Assembly (NCBI RefSeq): GCF_000760295.1
Contig: NZ_JNBA01000039.1
Span: forward strand, 350,083-414,082
DNA from: Prochlorococcus sp. MIT 0701
GTDB taxonomy: Bacteria > Cyanobacteriota > Cyanobacteriia > PCC-6307 > Cyanobiaceae
Reading direction: 5' to 3'
Length of the DNA: 64,000 nt
Made by a program: the position numbers and the translations under genes. Shown here piece after piece: positions 46,294-55,979 of the stretch. Under the pieces are notes generated by a model. That model had not been told where the DNA came from and did not search any database. It saw only the letters and a program-made list of their open reading frames with translations. Numbering within the stretch: the first letter of the stretch is position 1; every line of letters begins with the position of its first letter.

Positions 46294-47379
46294 ATGAATA
46301 AGACTAGATCTTCGCTTCGCCATCATCGCGAACTGCTGCTTAAAAGCCGCAAGATAGTTGTTGTTTTGATGCTGTCCTCAGCCATCCTTTTGTTTCTGTG
46401 CGTAGCTGTAATTCGTCGGGATGCTATTGCATTAGTAACCAGCGAATCGCTTGATGAGCTTCTTAAGCTTGCGGCACTTCTGGTGATCATCTTGGTCCCT
46501 CTGTCAGGTATTTATTCAGTGATGCTTGACTTTGTGTTCTGGGAAGGGTGGCTTGATGGACTTCCTGACCCAAGTAATCTATTTGATGAACCTTCGCCTA
46601 ATATTTCTGGACATCGGCATTACATCATTTACCTGGATGGCATTCATCAAAGTGAAGAAGACCATCCTCCACGGGTGAGTCGATTCCTCTCGCAACTAGA
46701 AGAGGGAATTGATCATGAGTCTATTTTAGTCAAAGGCATTGAGGCTTACACAATCATGCCTGTTGCACTGCGTTCAGATTCATACAGTCAATGGTTCTGG
46801 CGAAGATTATTTTCTCTACAGGAGCATCATCCTAATGCATTAATTCGTTTTCTAAGCGCCTTTTGTGTACAAGCCAATAATGTGATCAAAGTGGGAATTT
46901 CCTCTGACCGCCGTTATGGCCCAGTGATGAATTATGAGCTTGCCTTGAAAATCGCCCGTCGTCTTGAATCCCTTGGATTCCATCCAAGTACAGCTGTGCG
47001 CCTGGTGTTAGTGGGTTACAGCGGAGGAGGAGAGATGGCTATTGGGACAGCGGAGATATTGCAACAACTTTGTCGTGTTCCAGTGCAGGTGATCACTGTC
47101 TGTGGAGTGTTCAGTGGGAATGGCGCTTTAGAGGAGATCAATCGTGTTGCTATGGTCGTTGGCGGGAAAGACCCTGTTGCGGCTCTTGGTCAGGTGGCTT
47201 ACCCCGGGCGTTCTCCATTGTTGCCATTTTCAAACTGGAATCTATGGCAACGCAAACGTAAGCTTACTCGCTATGAAATTTCCGGCATGAACCATTGTGG
47301 TCACTCAGGACCATTCAGTGATGATTTTAGTTCTAAGGTCGTTGATGCAATTTGTTCTGAACTATGTATGACTAGATAA
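46294..47379 (+). CDS. Membrane-anchored alpha/beta-hydrolase-like protein
   Basis: 361 aa. Two N-terminal hydrophobic helices (VVVLMLSSAILLFLCVAVI and LAALLVIILVPLSGIYSVML) are followed by a soluble domain. That domain has a strand-loop HYIIYLDGIHQSEEDHP and the nucleophile-like VLVGYSGGGEMAIGTAEI (GxSxG); GMNHCGHSGPFSD near the end offers a catalytic His. This is a plausible serine hydrolase anchored in the membrane, with unknown substrate. It follows the previous gene by 20 bases and completes the operon of three membrane proteins. Confidence 0.65.
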   Translation: MNKTRSSLRHHRELLLKSRKIVVVLMLSSAILLFLCVAVIRRDAIALVTSESLDELLKLAALLVIILVPLSGIYSVMLDFVFWEGWLDGLPDPSNLFDEPSPNISGHRHYIIYLDGIHQSEEDHPPRVSRFLSQLEEGIDHESILVKGIEAYTIMPVALRSDSYSQWFWRRLFSLQEHHPNALIRFLSAFCVQANNVIKVGISSDRRYGPVMNYELALKIARRLESLGFHPSTAVRLVLVGYSGGGEMAIGTAEILQQLCRVPVQVITVCGVFSGNGALEEINRVAMVVGGKDPVAALGQVAYPGRSPLLPFSNWNLWQRKRKLTRYEISGMNHCGHSGPFSDDFSSKVVDAICSELCMTR

Positions 47380-47938
47380 GCGCCTATAAATTCAGTCTTT
47401 ACATAGGGTTTTCGCTTTAATACAAGTTATTAGTACGACCAGATTTACAAGCGCTGATTGAAGTTTTTGGCGGAGGAACTAGCTAACATGTGAGCCAACT
47501 AAGCCACAACATCCCAACCTTCTCTCCACTCATGAAGAACTCTCGTAAGACGCCAAAAGGTGCTGAAGCCTCAGTTACTGTTAAGGCCATTTAAAAGTCA
47601 ATCAGCTCCTGGAGCATCCTCTAACGCAGGCTGAATGCCTTGCATTCAGCCGTCTAGCAGCACTTGCCCCTATCCAGAGTGGAAATAAAATGACCTGTCT
47701 TGCGTTGCAAAGATCAGTGAAGTGTGTTCATCATTTTGCGAATGACGTGTTCCGAGCCAAGGCGTTGGTTTGATAATAGGAATATCCTGCTTGTCGACTG
47801 ATAATAGAAGCTTGATAGTTTTCATAGTCTTATCACCAGCAAGATGGAACTCTATATTCAAAGTTTCAAGAGGAGTCGATTGTTAGACTATTTCTCTTAA
47901 GTCGTGTAGAATGCAATTCTACTAAATGAGGAAGGACA
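47380..47938. other. Long stretch without a convincing gene
   Basis: Holds a perfect palindrome (47629-47651), a 20-codon plus-strand frame from ATG 47532 (MKNSRKTPKGAEASVTVKAI) and a 51-codon minus-strand frame from 47825 (MKTIKLLLSVDKQDIPIIKP) that lacks a ribosome site. None is strong enough to call a gene. Confidence 0.4.
47629..47651. repeat. Perfect 10-bp inverted repeat
   Basis: GGCTGAATGC and GCATTCAGCC are separated by three bases. No T-run follows on either strand, so it is not a typical terminator. It could be a protein-binding site or a small repeat element. Confidence 0.7.
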
Positions 47939-48118
47939 ATGGATTACATTCATGACCTCATAAGACAAATCGGCAAACTAACGACTGCAGAAGGTGAACT
48001 ACCTAGAGAGTTAATAGAGAAACTAGAGAAGACAGTTGAGGATTATTATGATGTTGAGAGAGACGCTCATGGAGCTTATAAGCAGAAGGAATGGAAACAT
48101 CCATACACTTCATTCTGA
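47939..48118 (+). CDS. Small charged protein, 59 aa
   Basis: Starts with ATG after GAGGAAGGA (47928-47936), a good ribosome site. The product MDYIHDLIRQIGKLTTAEGE, LPRELIEKLEKTVEDYYDVE and RDAHGAYKQKEWKHPYTSF is mostly helical and highly charged, with no cysteines, signal or membrane segment. I do not recognise it, but ribosome site, codon regularity and composition all support a real gene. It faces another small gene across 41 bases. Confidence 0.65.
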   Translation: MDYIHDLIRQIGKLTTAEGELPRELIEKLEKTVEDYYDVERDAHGAYKQKEWKHPYTSF

Positions 48119-48159
48119 CTTAATTATCACTTCTTATTAAAGGCAATCCCTTTGGCTAG

Positions 48160-48336
48160 TCACATCGGAAGGAAGTGATAGTTTTCGAGTTGCCAGGCTC
48201 TCCATCCATGCTGATCACCATATTCATTAAAAGCTCTTCCTCTAACGACTCCAACAACAACATTCTCAAGGTTATTGCCAGAGAGCGTCTGCCTCCCTTC
48301 CTCTGGGATTGAGTCATTCTCTTTAGGATCAGTCAT
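48160..48336 (-). CDS. Small soluble protein, 58 aa
   Basis: A 58-codon frame with ATG start and TGA stop. It begins MTDPKENDSIPEEGRQTLSG, continues NNLENVVVGVVRGRAFNEYG and ends DQHGWRAWQLENYHFLPM. An acidic N-terminus is followed by a compact strand-like core and an aromatic C-terminus, typical of real small proteins. No clear ribosome site. Unrecognised; convergent with the 59-aa gene. Confidence 0.5.
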   Translation of the reverse strand: MTDPKENDSIPEEGRQTLSGNNLENVVVGVVRGRAFNEYGDQHGWRAWQLENYHFLPM

Positions 48337-48385
48337 CGTTGCAAATATTTTATTGGCATCCAGTCTAAAAACGAAGAGGAGTTAC

Positions 48386-48469
48386 ATGGAGCAATTAGTC
48401 ACGATCGAGCCAGTACTGTTATTTTCGCATGTTTTCGTTATATTCAAGGATTCAGCTAATATTATCTGA
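48386..48469 (+). CDS. Possible 27-aa hydrophobic peptide
   Basis: ATG lies after GAAGAGGAG (48373-48381), a strong ribosome site. The 27 codons read MEQLVTIEPVLLFSHVFVIF then KDSANII. One hydrophobic stretch is present. It could be a leader peptide or a micro-membrane protein; only the ribosome site and the short frame support it. Confidence 0.3.
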   Translation: MEQLVTIEPVLLFSHVFVIFKDSANII

Positions 48470-48569
48470 GCTGAATTCGATTGTCAGCTTAGATGTTGTT
48501 GTTTTCATTGACTTACGAAGGATCTGTAACGAGAGAAAGGTGAATCTGTATGTTCATCAGAATCCTGCT

Positions 48570-48701
48570 ATGCAGTGGCTGTTTGGCCTTCTATTCGTTG
48601 TTGGATCATCTGCTTGGAATTGGCTTGCTCAGCTTCCGGTTGATCTGCCTATAAATGAAAGCCTTCGTTTGCATCGCTTCAGAGATCCACTTCGCCATTG
48701 A
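48570..48701 (+). CDS. Possible 43-aa membrane peptide
   Basis: From ATG 48570 the frame reads MQWLFGLLFVVGSSAWNWLA then QLPVDLPINESLRLHRFRDP and LRH. One membrane helix is followed by a polar tail. It overlaps the end of the convergent 496-aa gene by 23 bases. The frame extends upstream without another good start. Character is gene-like but there is no ribosome site. Confidence 0.35.
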   Translation: MQWLFGLLFVVGSSAWNWLAQLPVDLPINESLRLHRFRDPLRH

Positions 48702-50169
48702 GTTTCCTCACAAGCTCAAATGGACTGTGGCTGGGTTGACAGATTGAAAGCCTCTGCATTGCCTCAAATCGTGCAGAGCCTTGCAGGCTCAGATCCTGGG
48801 GCAACGTGTCAAGGCCCCATCGGTAGCGATCTACCACACTAGTGTTGATACAAAAGCCCTGATCAAGAAGGGTGTCGAGGCTACGGCGTAGTCGTTCTCG
48901 CCATATTCCTCCCAGAGTCAATGGAAATAAGTGAGTAGAGCCGTTAAGGCATTGCTCCAGCAGGGCTGTTGAATCAATGCAGTAGCCCAGGGCTCCATAC
49001 CCCCCTAGGCGCAGCTTTTGCGAGCTTGCCTCCAAATTGTGCACCGCTGCGATTAATTCGGTGATCTCTATTGCATCGGCGAGGCGTTGCTGTGTTAATG
49101 GCTCGCTGGGGTATGCGACTGTTCCATTGTGGCGATCGTTCTGCCAGGGCCGATGCAGGTCATTCATAGCAGCCCAGCCATTCATACCTTCTACTCCCTG
49201 GCAATACTGCAGTAGAATTGAATCATTGCCTAGTGGTTGCAGCTCAAGCTCGAAGCTGCAATGCGGCAACAAGCTGACGATCTCCTGGTTGCGATCATCC
49301 TCTAGACCCGTTCGATATGGCATAGCCAGAGGGACCTGAAGCCATCTCCCGCTTTCATTGGCTTGGCTAGCTCCCAGGCCGAAGCTGGCCACACTGGCCC
49401 TAATTCGTCCACAACAGTGCCAACCCTGTCGGCTCAGCAACTCAATGAGTTGACGTCCTGAGGATAGCCCCTCGAATAGGAAGGGTTCAGAGGGATGCAA
49501 TGCCTCTGGTAGACGATTTGCGGCTAGGCAATTGAGCACCTGAGCCATGAGCTGATTCATGCGTTGAGAAGACTCGTTCTGAAGCATTGCCAAGCCCTCG
49601 TTGTGCCATACCAGGCCACTACCGAGTGCAGTGAGGCGTTTCCCTAAAGGGGTTGGACCAAGCTGTTTCGAGTCAAACAGTGCATCACTAATAATTGGCT
49701 GGTTGGCTAGTAATCGACAGTTCTTTAAATTGCCCGGCAACTCCACACCATGTCCTGGCTTTAGGGCAATTGAGGGTTGGCGCCAGAGTTCCAGGGCACT
49801 GGGTGGTTGGTTCTCCGCAGTCGGCAGCAGATGCTGTAGGTCATCAGCTAACGCTGCCAACAACAAAGGGCTTAGCAAACCATCTTCTAATAGGGTTGCA
49901 ATCCCTCGTAGACGTTCAGGCAGAACGGCAGGGGCCATCCTCCAGCCTCTCGGCAGCATGCCTAACAGGGGGATCACACGGCGATGATCGAGGTCACGCA
50001 ACAACTCACTTAGCAACTGTTCTCGGCTTATCCCGCGACGCAAGCTGCTTGTTTCAAGCACCTCCTCAAGCGCAATCAGTGGTGCCAAGTGGATATCGTC
50101 ATGCTCGTCTTGGCCCCAACTTTGTGATAACGCTAGGGGGTTCAGAGAGTGCGGTATCTCTTCAGCCAT
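48679..50169 (-). CDS. Unrecognised 496-aa protein
   Basis: Long soluble protein with no motif I recognise. The N-terminal third is Leu-rich and helical (RRGISREQLLSELLRDLDHR, LRGIATLLEDGLLSPLLLAA). The middle contains LGPTPLGKRLTALGSGLVWH and a stretch with several Cys and Trp (RQGWHCCGRIRASVASFGLG). The last third has further helices. No signal peptide or membrane segment. It begins four bases after the M3 peptidase stop in a leftward operon with ndhD and thrB, so it is core in this lineage rather than acquired. Confidence 0.75.
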   Translation of the reverse strand: MAEEIPHSLNPLALSQSWGQDEHDDIHLAPLIALEEVLETSSLRRGISREQLLSELLRDLDHRRVIPLLGMLPRGWRMAPAVLPERLRGIATLLEDGLLSPLLLAALADDLQHLLPTAENQPPSALELWRQPSIALKPGHGVELPGNLKNCRLLANQPIISDALFDSKQLGPTPLGKRLTALGSGLVWHNEGLAMLQNESSQRMNQLMAQVLNCLAANRLPEALHPSEPFLFEGLSSGRQLIELLSRQGWHCCGRIRASVASFGLGASQANESGRWLQVPLAMPYRTGLEDDRNQEIVSLLPHCSFELELQPLGNDSILLQYCQGVEGMNGWAAMNDLHRPWQNDRHNGTVAYPSEPLTQQRLADAIEITELIAAVHNLEASSQKLRLGGYGALGYCIDSTALLEQCLNGSTHLFPLTLGGIWRERLRRSLDTLLDQGFCINTSVVDRYRWGLDTLPQDLSLQGSARFEAMQRLSICQPSHSPFELVRKLNGEVDL

Positions 50170-50173
50170 CTCC

Positions 50174-52321
50174 TCACTGATCCGCAGCGCTTGCGGCTAA
50201 GCCGGAATGGCGAATCAATGCCTCGGTGGTCGCTGGTCGCCCACGGAATTCCTCATAGATCTCTGCTGGGGAATGGCTACCTCCCAAACTGAGAACTGTG
50301 TCGCGAAAGCGAGCACCAGTGAGTCGAACTTGATCTTCAAGTTCCAAACCAGCTTCCTCAAAGGCAGCAAAGGCATCAGCACTAAGAACTTCTGCCCACT
50401 TGTAGGAGTAGTACCCGGCGGAATAACCACCGGCGAAGATGTGGCCAAAGCTACAGAGGAATTGATCTTCGGCGATCGGAAGCATCACCGTGGTGGTCTC
50501 AGCAATCTGACGGCGAAGCTGATCTGGGGTCACGCCGAGCTCTGGGGTCCAGCGACTATGCAAGCGCAGATCAGTGAGAGCGAAATGCACCTGGCGCAGA
50601 GTTGCCAAACCGGCATTAAAGGTGCGGCTGGAGCGCAATTTTGCGAACTCCTCCTCCGGCAGCGGTTCGCCAGTCCGCCAGTGACGTGCCATCCCCATCA
50701 ACGTGGTGCGATCGAGGCACCAGTTCTCCATGAACTGGCTAGGCAGTTCCACTGCGTCCCATTCCACGTTGTTGATTCCTGCAGCCTGTGGATACTCAAC
50801 GGTCGTGAGCATGTGCTGAAGCCCATGACCGAACTCATGGAACAAAGTCTCCACCTCATCGAAGCTCATCAGACTTGGTGTATCTGCTTGCGGTGGGGTC
50901 TGGTTACAAATCAAATAGGCCACAGGAAGAATCGATTGGCCCTCGATGCTTTTGCTGCGTATCAGGCATTCGTCCATCCATGCCCCCCCTCGCTTGCTGG
51001 CTGGTCGGCTATAGGGATCGAGGTAGAACGCTGCCAGGTCTGAACCATTGGCATCCAACACCCGGAAATAACGTACGTCTTGATGCCAGATCGGAGCCTC
51101 GCCGTCGCCGCTTTGAATGCGAATGCCAAAAAGACGTTCACAAAGTCCGAACAAACCTTCCAAAACCTGTGGCAGGGGGAACCACGGGCGCAGCGCTTCT
51201 TGATCAAGGTCAAAGCGCTCTTGCCTCAGCCGTTCAGCCCAGAAGTTCACATCCCATGGTTTGAGCTGGCTGGCCTCTGGAGCTCCATGTTTTTTGGCAC
51301 AGGCCTCAAGCTCAATTAACTCCTTTTGGGCTGCGGGTAAAGCTGCAGCACGCAACTCCTCCAGCAACTGCTCGACGGCCTCAACGCCCTCGGCCATTTT
51401 ACTGGCCAGGCTGAGTTCAGCCCAGTTCATGTAGCCAAGCCTTTGAGCTTGCTCAAGCCGAAGGCTTAGCACCTCTTCAATCAATGGTTGATTGTTTAAC
51501 TCACCTGCACTCGCTCTACTCACATAAGCCTTGTAGAGCGTTTCACGTAGCCCTCGATCTTTTGCATGGGTGATGAAGGGGATGTAGCGAGGCATATCTA
51601 GACCTAATCGCCAGGGACCCTGCTCCGCTGTAGGTTCTCCACCGTCTTCACGGTGATCTCCGGATTGCTTGGCTGCTGAGGCCAAAACCTCCAAGGCTCG
51701 CTGCGGCAGTCCTTCAACTTGCGCTGATCGATTAAGGAGCAGGCTCCATCCCTGGGTTGCATCCAATACGTGATTGCTGAAGCGAGTCGACAACTCGGCC
51801 AGTTGCTCACTGGTGGTATTAAAAGCCTGCTGTGCGTGGTCATCGAGACCCACGCCTCGTTGATCCATGGAGAGTAATTCCGCTTTCAAAATCCGTTGTT
51901 GAGTCGAATCCAGTAATGGCCTTGAGGTCTGGTCTTTCAGCCGGCGCAGGACACGATGAAGTGTCTGGCTTTGACCCATACGGTTTCCAAAGCGCACCAC
52001 CTCTGGTTGCTGTGCAGCGTGAGCTTGTCGTAATTCGGAGGTATTGCAGACGCCATTGAGATGGGATACGACACCCCAGCTCCAACGCAACTGCTCTTGC
52101 AGCTGATGCAGCGGAGACATGACTTGTTGCCAATTAATGCTCTTGCCAGATGCCAAAACTTGGTCTAGGTCTTGTTCCAGCTGGCTGAATTGTTTGTTAA
52201 GAGCACAAAGAAGTTCAGGAATGTGATCCTGTACTTGTTGAGCAGTAATGGCAGTGAAGTTTGGGATTCCTTCACCCTGGAGCAGGGCTGGTGACTTTAT
52301 TTCGTTCACAGCAACAGGCAT
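50174..52321 (-). CDS. prlC: M3 family oligopeptidase
   Basis: 715-aa zinc metallopeptidase. The active site HEFGHGLQHML (HExxH) with the downstream Glu in the NVEWDAVELPSQFMENW segment is clear; GGYSAGYYSYKWAEVLS near the end is a substrate-binding part. It matches oligopeptidase A, a cytoplasmic enzyme that degrades short peptides, including cleaved signal peptides. The gap to ndhD is three bases and to the next gene four bases, so it is in the middle of an operon. Confidence 0.92.
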   Translation of the reverse strand: MPVAVNEIKSPALLQGEGIPNFTAITAQQVQDHIPELLCALNKQFSQLEQDLDQVLASGKSINWQQVMSPLHQLQEQLRWSWGVVSHLNGVCNTSELRQAHAAQQPEVVRFGNRMGQSQTLHRVLRRLKDQTSRPLLDSTQQRILKAELLSMDQRGVGLDDHAQQAFNTTSEQLAELSTRFSNHVLDATQGWSLLLNRSAQVEGLPQRALEVLASAAKQSGDHREDGGEPTAEQGPWRLGLDMPRYIPFITHAKDRGLRETLYKAYVSRASAGELNNQPLIEEVLSLRLEQAQRLGYMNWAELSLASKMAEGVEAVEQLLEELRAAALPAAQKELIELEACAKKHGAPEASQLKPWDVNFWAERLRQERFDLDQEALRPWFPLPQVLEGLFGLCERLFGIRIQSGDGEAPIWHQDVRYFRVLDANGSDLAAFYLDPYSRPASKRGGAWMDECLIRSKSIEGQSILPVAYLICNQTPPQADTPSLMSFDEVETLFHEFGHGLQHMLTTVEYPQAAGINNVEWDAVELPSQFMENWCLDRTTLMGMARHWRTGEPLPEEEFAKLRSSRTFNAGLATLRQVHFALTDLRLHSRWTPELGVTPDQLRRQIAETTTVMLPIAEDQFLCSFGHIFAGGYSAGYYSYKWAEVLSADAFAAFEEAGLELEDQVRLTGARFRDTVLSLGGSHSPAEIYEEFRGRPATTEALIRHSGLAASAADQ

Positions 52322-52324
52322 TAT

Positions 52325-53905
52325 TCAGCCAAGGGATAGCAGGGAACCTTGTGCTACCAAGCTATGGCTAATCAGTCGGTCAGCGAGAGCATTGGTTGAA
52401 GCCTCATAGAGATCGATGGCGACTCGAGGCCAAAATCCGATCACCAACGTGGGCACAATCAGACTGAGCCCAATGGTCAGCTCTCTGGGGTTGATGTCTT
52501 CGATCATTGCAAGGGCGGGAATCCTGGGGCCAAAAAAGACCCGTCGACACATCGACAGCAAATAGACGGGGGTAAGCACCAGTCCAATCGCAGCCAGCAC
52601 GATCGTGATAACCCTGAATATTGAAGTGAATCCGTCCTGACTAATGATGCCGAGGAAGACGGTGATCTCACTGACAAAGCCGCTCATTCCTGGCAGGGCG
52701 AGGGACGCCAGGGAGCTGGCCAAGAAAAAAGCGAAGGTGATTGGCAAAACCTTGGCCAGGCCACCCATGTTGGGGATTGAGAGGGTCTGCGTGCGTTCGT
52801 AGAACGTTCCTGTGACGAAAAACATGGCTGCTGCAATCAGGCCATGGCTGATCATCTGCAGCATGGCTCCACTGATCCCAAGAGCATCGATTGCGCCGAT
52901 ACCCAACAGAACGAAGCCCATGTGGCTCACAGAACTGCAGGCAATCCGTCGTTTCACGTTGTCTTGAGCAAAGGCGTTGAGTGCTCCGTAAATGATGTTG
53001 ACGATCCCAATCACGATCAGGGCCGGCGCTAGCTGAAGATGAGCATCAGGCAGCATTTGCACGTTGAAGCGCAAAAGGGCATAGCCACCCATCTTTAGGA
53101 GTACCCCTGCCAGCAGCATCGACACTGGTGCGTTGGCTTCTCCATGGGCATCTGGCAGCCAGGTGTGGAGAGGAAACATCGGTAGCTTTACGCCAAAGCC
53201 CACCAGAAAGCCCAGATAACAGAGCAGTCCAAGGCTGCCTTCTGGAGATCGATTCGCCAGCTCAGTGAGGTTAAGCGTGAACTCACCACCCGAAAGTGCC
53301 AGAGCGAGTCCGCTGATCAGGATCAGCAAAGACGCTAGAGCGGTGTAGAGAATGAATTTGGTGGCGGCATATAGACGTCTGCTTCCGCCCCAGATGGCAA
53401 TTAGCAGGTAAACCGGAACCAGCTCTAGTTCCCAAGCAAGAAAGAACAGCAGGAAATCTTGAGAGAGGAAAACCAGCCCCTGGGCAGAAGCCTGAACCAA
53501 CAACAGAGCGAAATAAAGCCTTGTCTTGCTTTGCACCTTCCAGCTAGCTGCCACGGCAAGAAGAGTGATCAACCCGCTAAGTACAACCAGAGGAGCCGAA
53601 AGGCCGTCTGCTCCGAGAGACCATTCCAGGCCGATGAAGGGGATCCAGCTAACCCGTTCAATCAGCTGAAGCCCTCCGTCCTGGCTATCAAAAATGCGGC
53701 TAAACACGGCCAGCATGAGCACGAAATCCACCAGCAGAAAGGCCAGTGCAAAATTGCGCGGTGCCTGGGAGTTACTTGTCTCATCCCCTGGCAACAGAGG
53801 CATCAGCAGGGCACCCATTGCCGGCAGCAGCACGATCAGGGAAAGCCAGGGGAATGAGGCCTGGGACGCAGCCGTCAGCGGCAAGTTGGCGTCCATGGCA
53901 GGCAA
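52325..53905 (-). CDS. ndhD: NAD(P)H-quinone oxidoreductase subunit NdhD (chain 4)
   Basis: 526-aa membrane subunit of NDH-1 with about 14 helices, homologous to Nuo[61 protein letters not shown], the discontinuous-helix lysine region, and [20 protein letters not shown] are diagnostic. Cyanobacteria carry several ndhD copies for respiration or CO2 uptake; which type this is cannot be told. Located directly before the oligopeptidase gene. Confidence 0.94.
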   Translation of the reverse strand: MPAMDANLPLTAASQASFPWLSLIVLLPAMGALLMPLLPGDETSNSQAPRNFALAFLLVDFVLMLAVFSRIFDSQDGGLQLIERVSWIPFIGLEWSLGADGLSAPLVVLSGLITLLAVAASWKVQSKTRLYFALLLVQASAQGLVFLSQDFLLFFLAWELELVPVYLLIAIWGGSRRLYAATKFILYTALASLLILISGLALALSGGEFTLNLTELANRSPEGSLGLLCYLGFLVGFGVKLPMFPLHTWLPDAHGEANAPVSMLLAGVLLKMGGYALLRFNVQMLPDAHLQLAPALIVIGIVNIIYGALNAFAQDNVKRRIACSSVSHMGFVLLGIGAIDALGISGAMLQMISHGLIAAAMFFVTGTFYERTQTLSIPNMGGLAKVLPITFAFFLASSLASLALPGMSGFVSEITVFLGIISQDGFTSIFRVITIVLAAIGLVLTPVYLLSMCRRVFFGPRIPALAMIEDINPRELTIGLSLIVPTLVIGFWPRVAIDLYEASTNALADRLISHSLVAQGSLLSLG

Positions 53906-53952
53906 GAGAATGCGAAGGAACTGATCAGCCCCGGGCGGGCACTTGAGTATAT

Positions 53953-54903
53953 CTACTCATCATCAACTTGAGGTTGCCAGTGGCTTCCTCCTGTCTGAAT
54001 GCTAAGCAGTGGTGCCCTACTTGCTACACCCTCGGCTTCCCAAGCTTTTACCATTGCCTGACTGACTGCTGGCCCTTTATCCTCCGGACACAGAGCCAGC
54101 ACGCTAGGGCCAGCTCCGCTGATGGCACAACCCCAGGCCCCGGCATTCAGCGCCGCATCGCGAACATCCAAACCACCTTTGATCAATGGCCAGCGATAGG
54201 GCTCATGCAATCGATCATGCATCCCATCTGTGATCAGGTCGCCGTTTCCTGTACGCAGTCCCTGCAGCAGGAGCGTAAGGGCACCAAGGTTTTCTACGGC
54301 ATCGCTGATCGGAATGTCTTTAGGCATGGCGCGCCTTGCCTCGCTCGTGCTTAGGCGAATAGAGGGGATTGCTACAACAGCTTTTACGGAATTGATCCAT
54401 ACACAACGAACCACCCGCCAGTGCTGCGAGGCTGCCTTGGCAGTCAAGCAAAGACCTCCCAGAAGAGAAGGAACCACATTGTCGGGATGTCCCTCAATGT
54501 CAATGGCCAGTTCCAACAGTTTTTCTTTGCTGAGCGGTTCGCCCACCAAGGCATTGGCTCCGACCAACCCTGCCACGATGGCACTGGCACTGCTTCCTAG
54601 GCCCCTTGCGGGGGGCACCGCAAGCCTCACTTTGGCTTCTAGTCCCACCGGTTCGAGCCCTGCGGCTTTCCACACCCTCTGGGCGGCGCGATAAATCAGG
54701 TTGTTGGGCCCACCGCGTAGGTGGCTTCCCTCATTGCCTTCAATAATGAGTTCAAAGCGTCCGCTGTCCCCTTCGATCCGCCGCATGGCAAAACGGTTGT
54801 TGAGGTCAAGGGCAGCACCTAGGCAGTCGAATCCAGGGCCAAGGTTGGCTGTGGTGGACGGTACGTCAACCACAATTTTTTGGCCGATACTCGGCTGCGC
54901 CAT
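53953..54903 (-). CDS. thrB: Homoserine kinase
   Basis: 316-aa GHMP kinase phosphorylating homoserine in threonine synthesis. [20 protein letters not shown] opens the protein, [20 protein letters not shown] is the ATP-binding GHMP motif, and [18 protein letters not shown] is the C-terminal glycine motif. It lies 14 bases after glk and 47 bases before ndhD. Confidence 0.95.
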   Translation of the reverse strand: MAQPSIGQKIVVDVPSTTANLGPGFDCLGAALDLNNRFAMRRIEGDSGRFELIIEGNEGSHLRGGPNNLIYRAAQRVWKAAGLEPVGLEAKVRLAVPPARGLGSSASAIVAGLVGANALVGEPLSKEKLLELAIDIEGHPDNVVPSLLGGLCLTAKAASQHWRVVRCVWINSVKAVVAIPSIRLSTSEARRAMPKDIPISDAVENLGALTLLLQGLRTGNGDLITDGMHDRLHEPYRWPLIKGGLDVRDAALNAGAWGCAISGAGPSVLALCPEDKGPAVSQAMVKAWEAEGVASRAPLLSIQTGGSHWQPQVDDE

Positions 54904-54917
54904 CCCTACCTATCTAC

Positions 54918-55979
54918 TTAGGTCAGTGTCCCACCTTGCTCAGCAAGCATGTGTGCTCTGCAAGCTGCACTGAACAAGCCGACCTCGGGATCGATCACTG
55001 CCATCACTGGCAATTGCTCTAAAAATGGACGGAAGCGACCCTTGTTGCGGAAGGCTTCAAGAAAGGTGCTTGAGCGAAGACCTTGAAGCTGCTTCGCAGC
55101 TGTACCCCCACCCACCCAGAGGCCTCCGCTGCAGAGTTCCTGAAGAGCTAAATCTCCCGCAGCTGAACCGTAAGCACCTAGCCAGAGCTGTAAGGCTTCT
55201 TGAAGAATTGAATCGCCTTCGCTTGCGGCTTGACTAGCAAGAGCAGGCAGATCCAGATGGTCGGGATGATCATCAGCACCATGGCGCCAAGCATCGGCCA
55301 GCTCTCGCAGAGGATGACCATCTGCGTCACTGTGCTGTAAGCGCCAGCGTGCTACGTGACCCAGGCCGGTGCCACTGACAACACGTTCCAATGAAAGGCG
55401 TTCGAGTTGTAAGTCGGCCTTGAGCCACTCGCAAAGTTGCCACTCGCATTGACTGCGAGGAGCAAATTCACGGTGTCCGCCTTCACTTGGCAGCGCCACC
55501 ATTCCATCTTTTGTTGGCAGGCCACGGGCCATCCCAAGTCCAGTTCCTGCCCCCAGAACTGCAATTGGTCCTTGCGCAGACGAGTGCTGCTGTGGAAGCT
55601 GAAGCTCCACCTGCTGCGAGTCGTTGAGAAAGGGTAGGCCGTAGATCAGCACGCCAAAGTCATTAATCAGTTCCAAATGTTTCAGTCCCGTGACTGCGCA
55701 AAGGTCCTTCTCCTTCAAGCTCCAGGGCAGATTGGTGATACGTGCCTCACCATGGCGAACCGGTCCTGCGACAGCGATGCAGCCGTTATTGGGTTGCTCC
55801 ATCACCCCTGGCAGATGGGAGATAAAGTCGCTGAGCATGGGTTCAAGCGAAGTCCACTGATTGGATAGATACCTGCGCCGGTGCTGTTGCTTGAGTTGCT
55901 TTTCGTCCCAGCTATAGAGCGCAAGCAAGGTTTTGGTGCCCCCCAAATCACCTGCCAGAAAGGTTCTCAGGGACGGCAT
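54918..55979 (-). CDS. glk: Glucokinase
   Basis: 353 aa, bacterial glucokinase type. LAGDLGGTKTLLALYSWDEK carries the phosphate-binding motif, CIAVAGPVRHGEARITNLPW and LINDFGVLIYGLPFL the substrate site, and AVLGAGTGLGMARGLPTKDG and LPSEGGHREFAPRS the catalytic and sugar-binding region. SGTGLGHVARW follows. Phosphorylates glucose for glycogen cycling or glycolysis. First gene of the leftward glk-thrB-ndhD operon. Confidence 0.9.
   Translation of the reverse strand: MPSLRTFLAGDLGGTKTLLALYSWDEKQLKQQHRRRYLSNQWTSLEPMLSDFISHLPGVMEQPNNGCIAVAGPVRHGEARITNLPWSLKEKDLCAVTGLKHLELINDFGVLIYGLPFLNDSQQVELQLPQQHSSAQGPIAVLGAGTGLGMARGLPTKDGMVALPSEGGHREFAPRSQCEWQLCEWLKADLQLERLSLERVVSGTGLGHVARWRLQHSDADGHPLRELADAWRHGADDHPDHLDLPALASQAASEGDSILQEALQLWLGAYGSAAGDLALQELCSGGLWVGGGTAAKQLQGLRSSTFLEAFRNKGRFRPFLEQLPVMAVIDPEVGLFSAACRAHMLAEQGGTLT

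Noticed and set aside
50207..51043. 278-codon plus-strand ORF
   Set aside because: Lies wholly opposite the M3 peptidase, whose active site is obvious.
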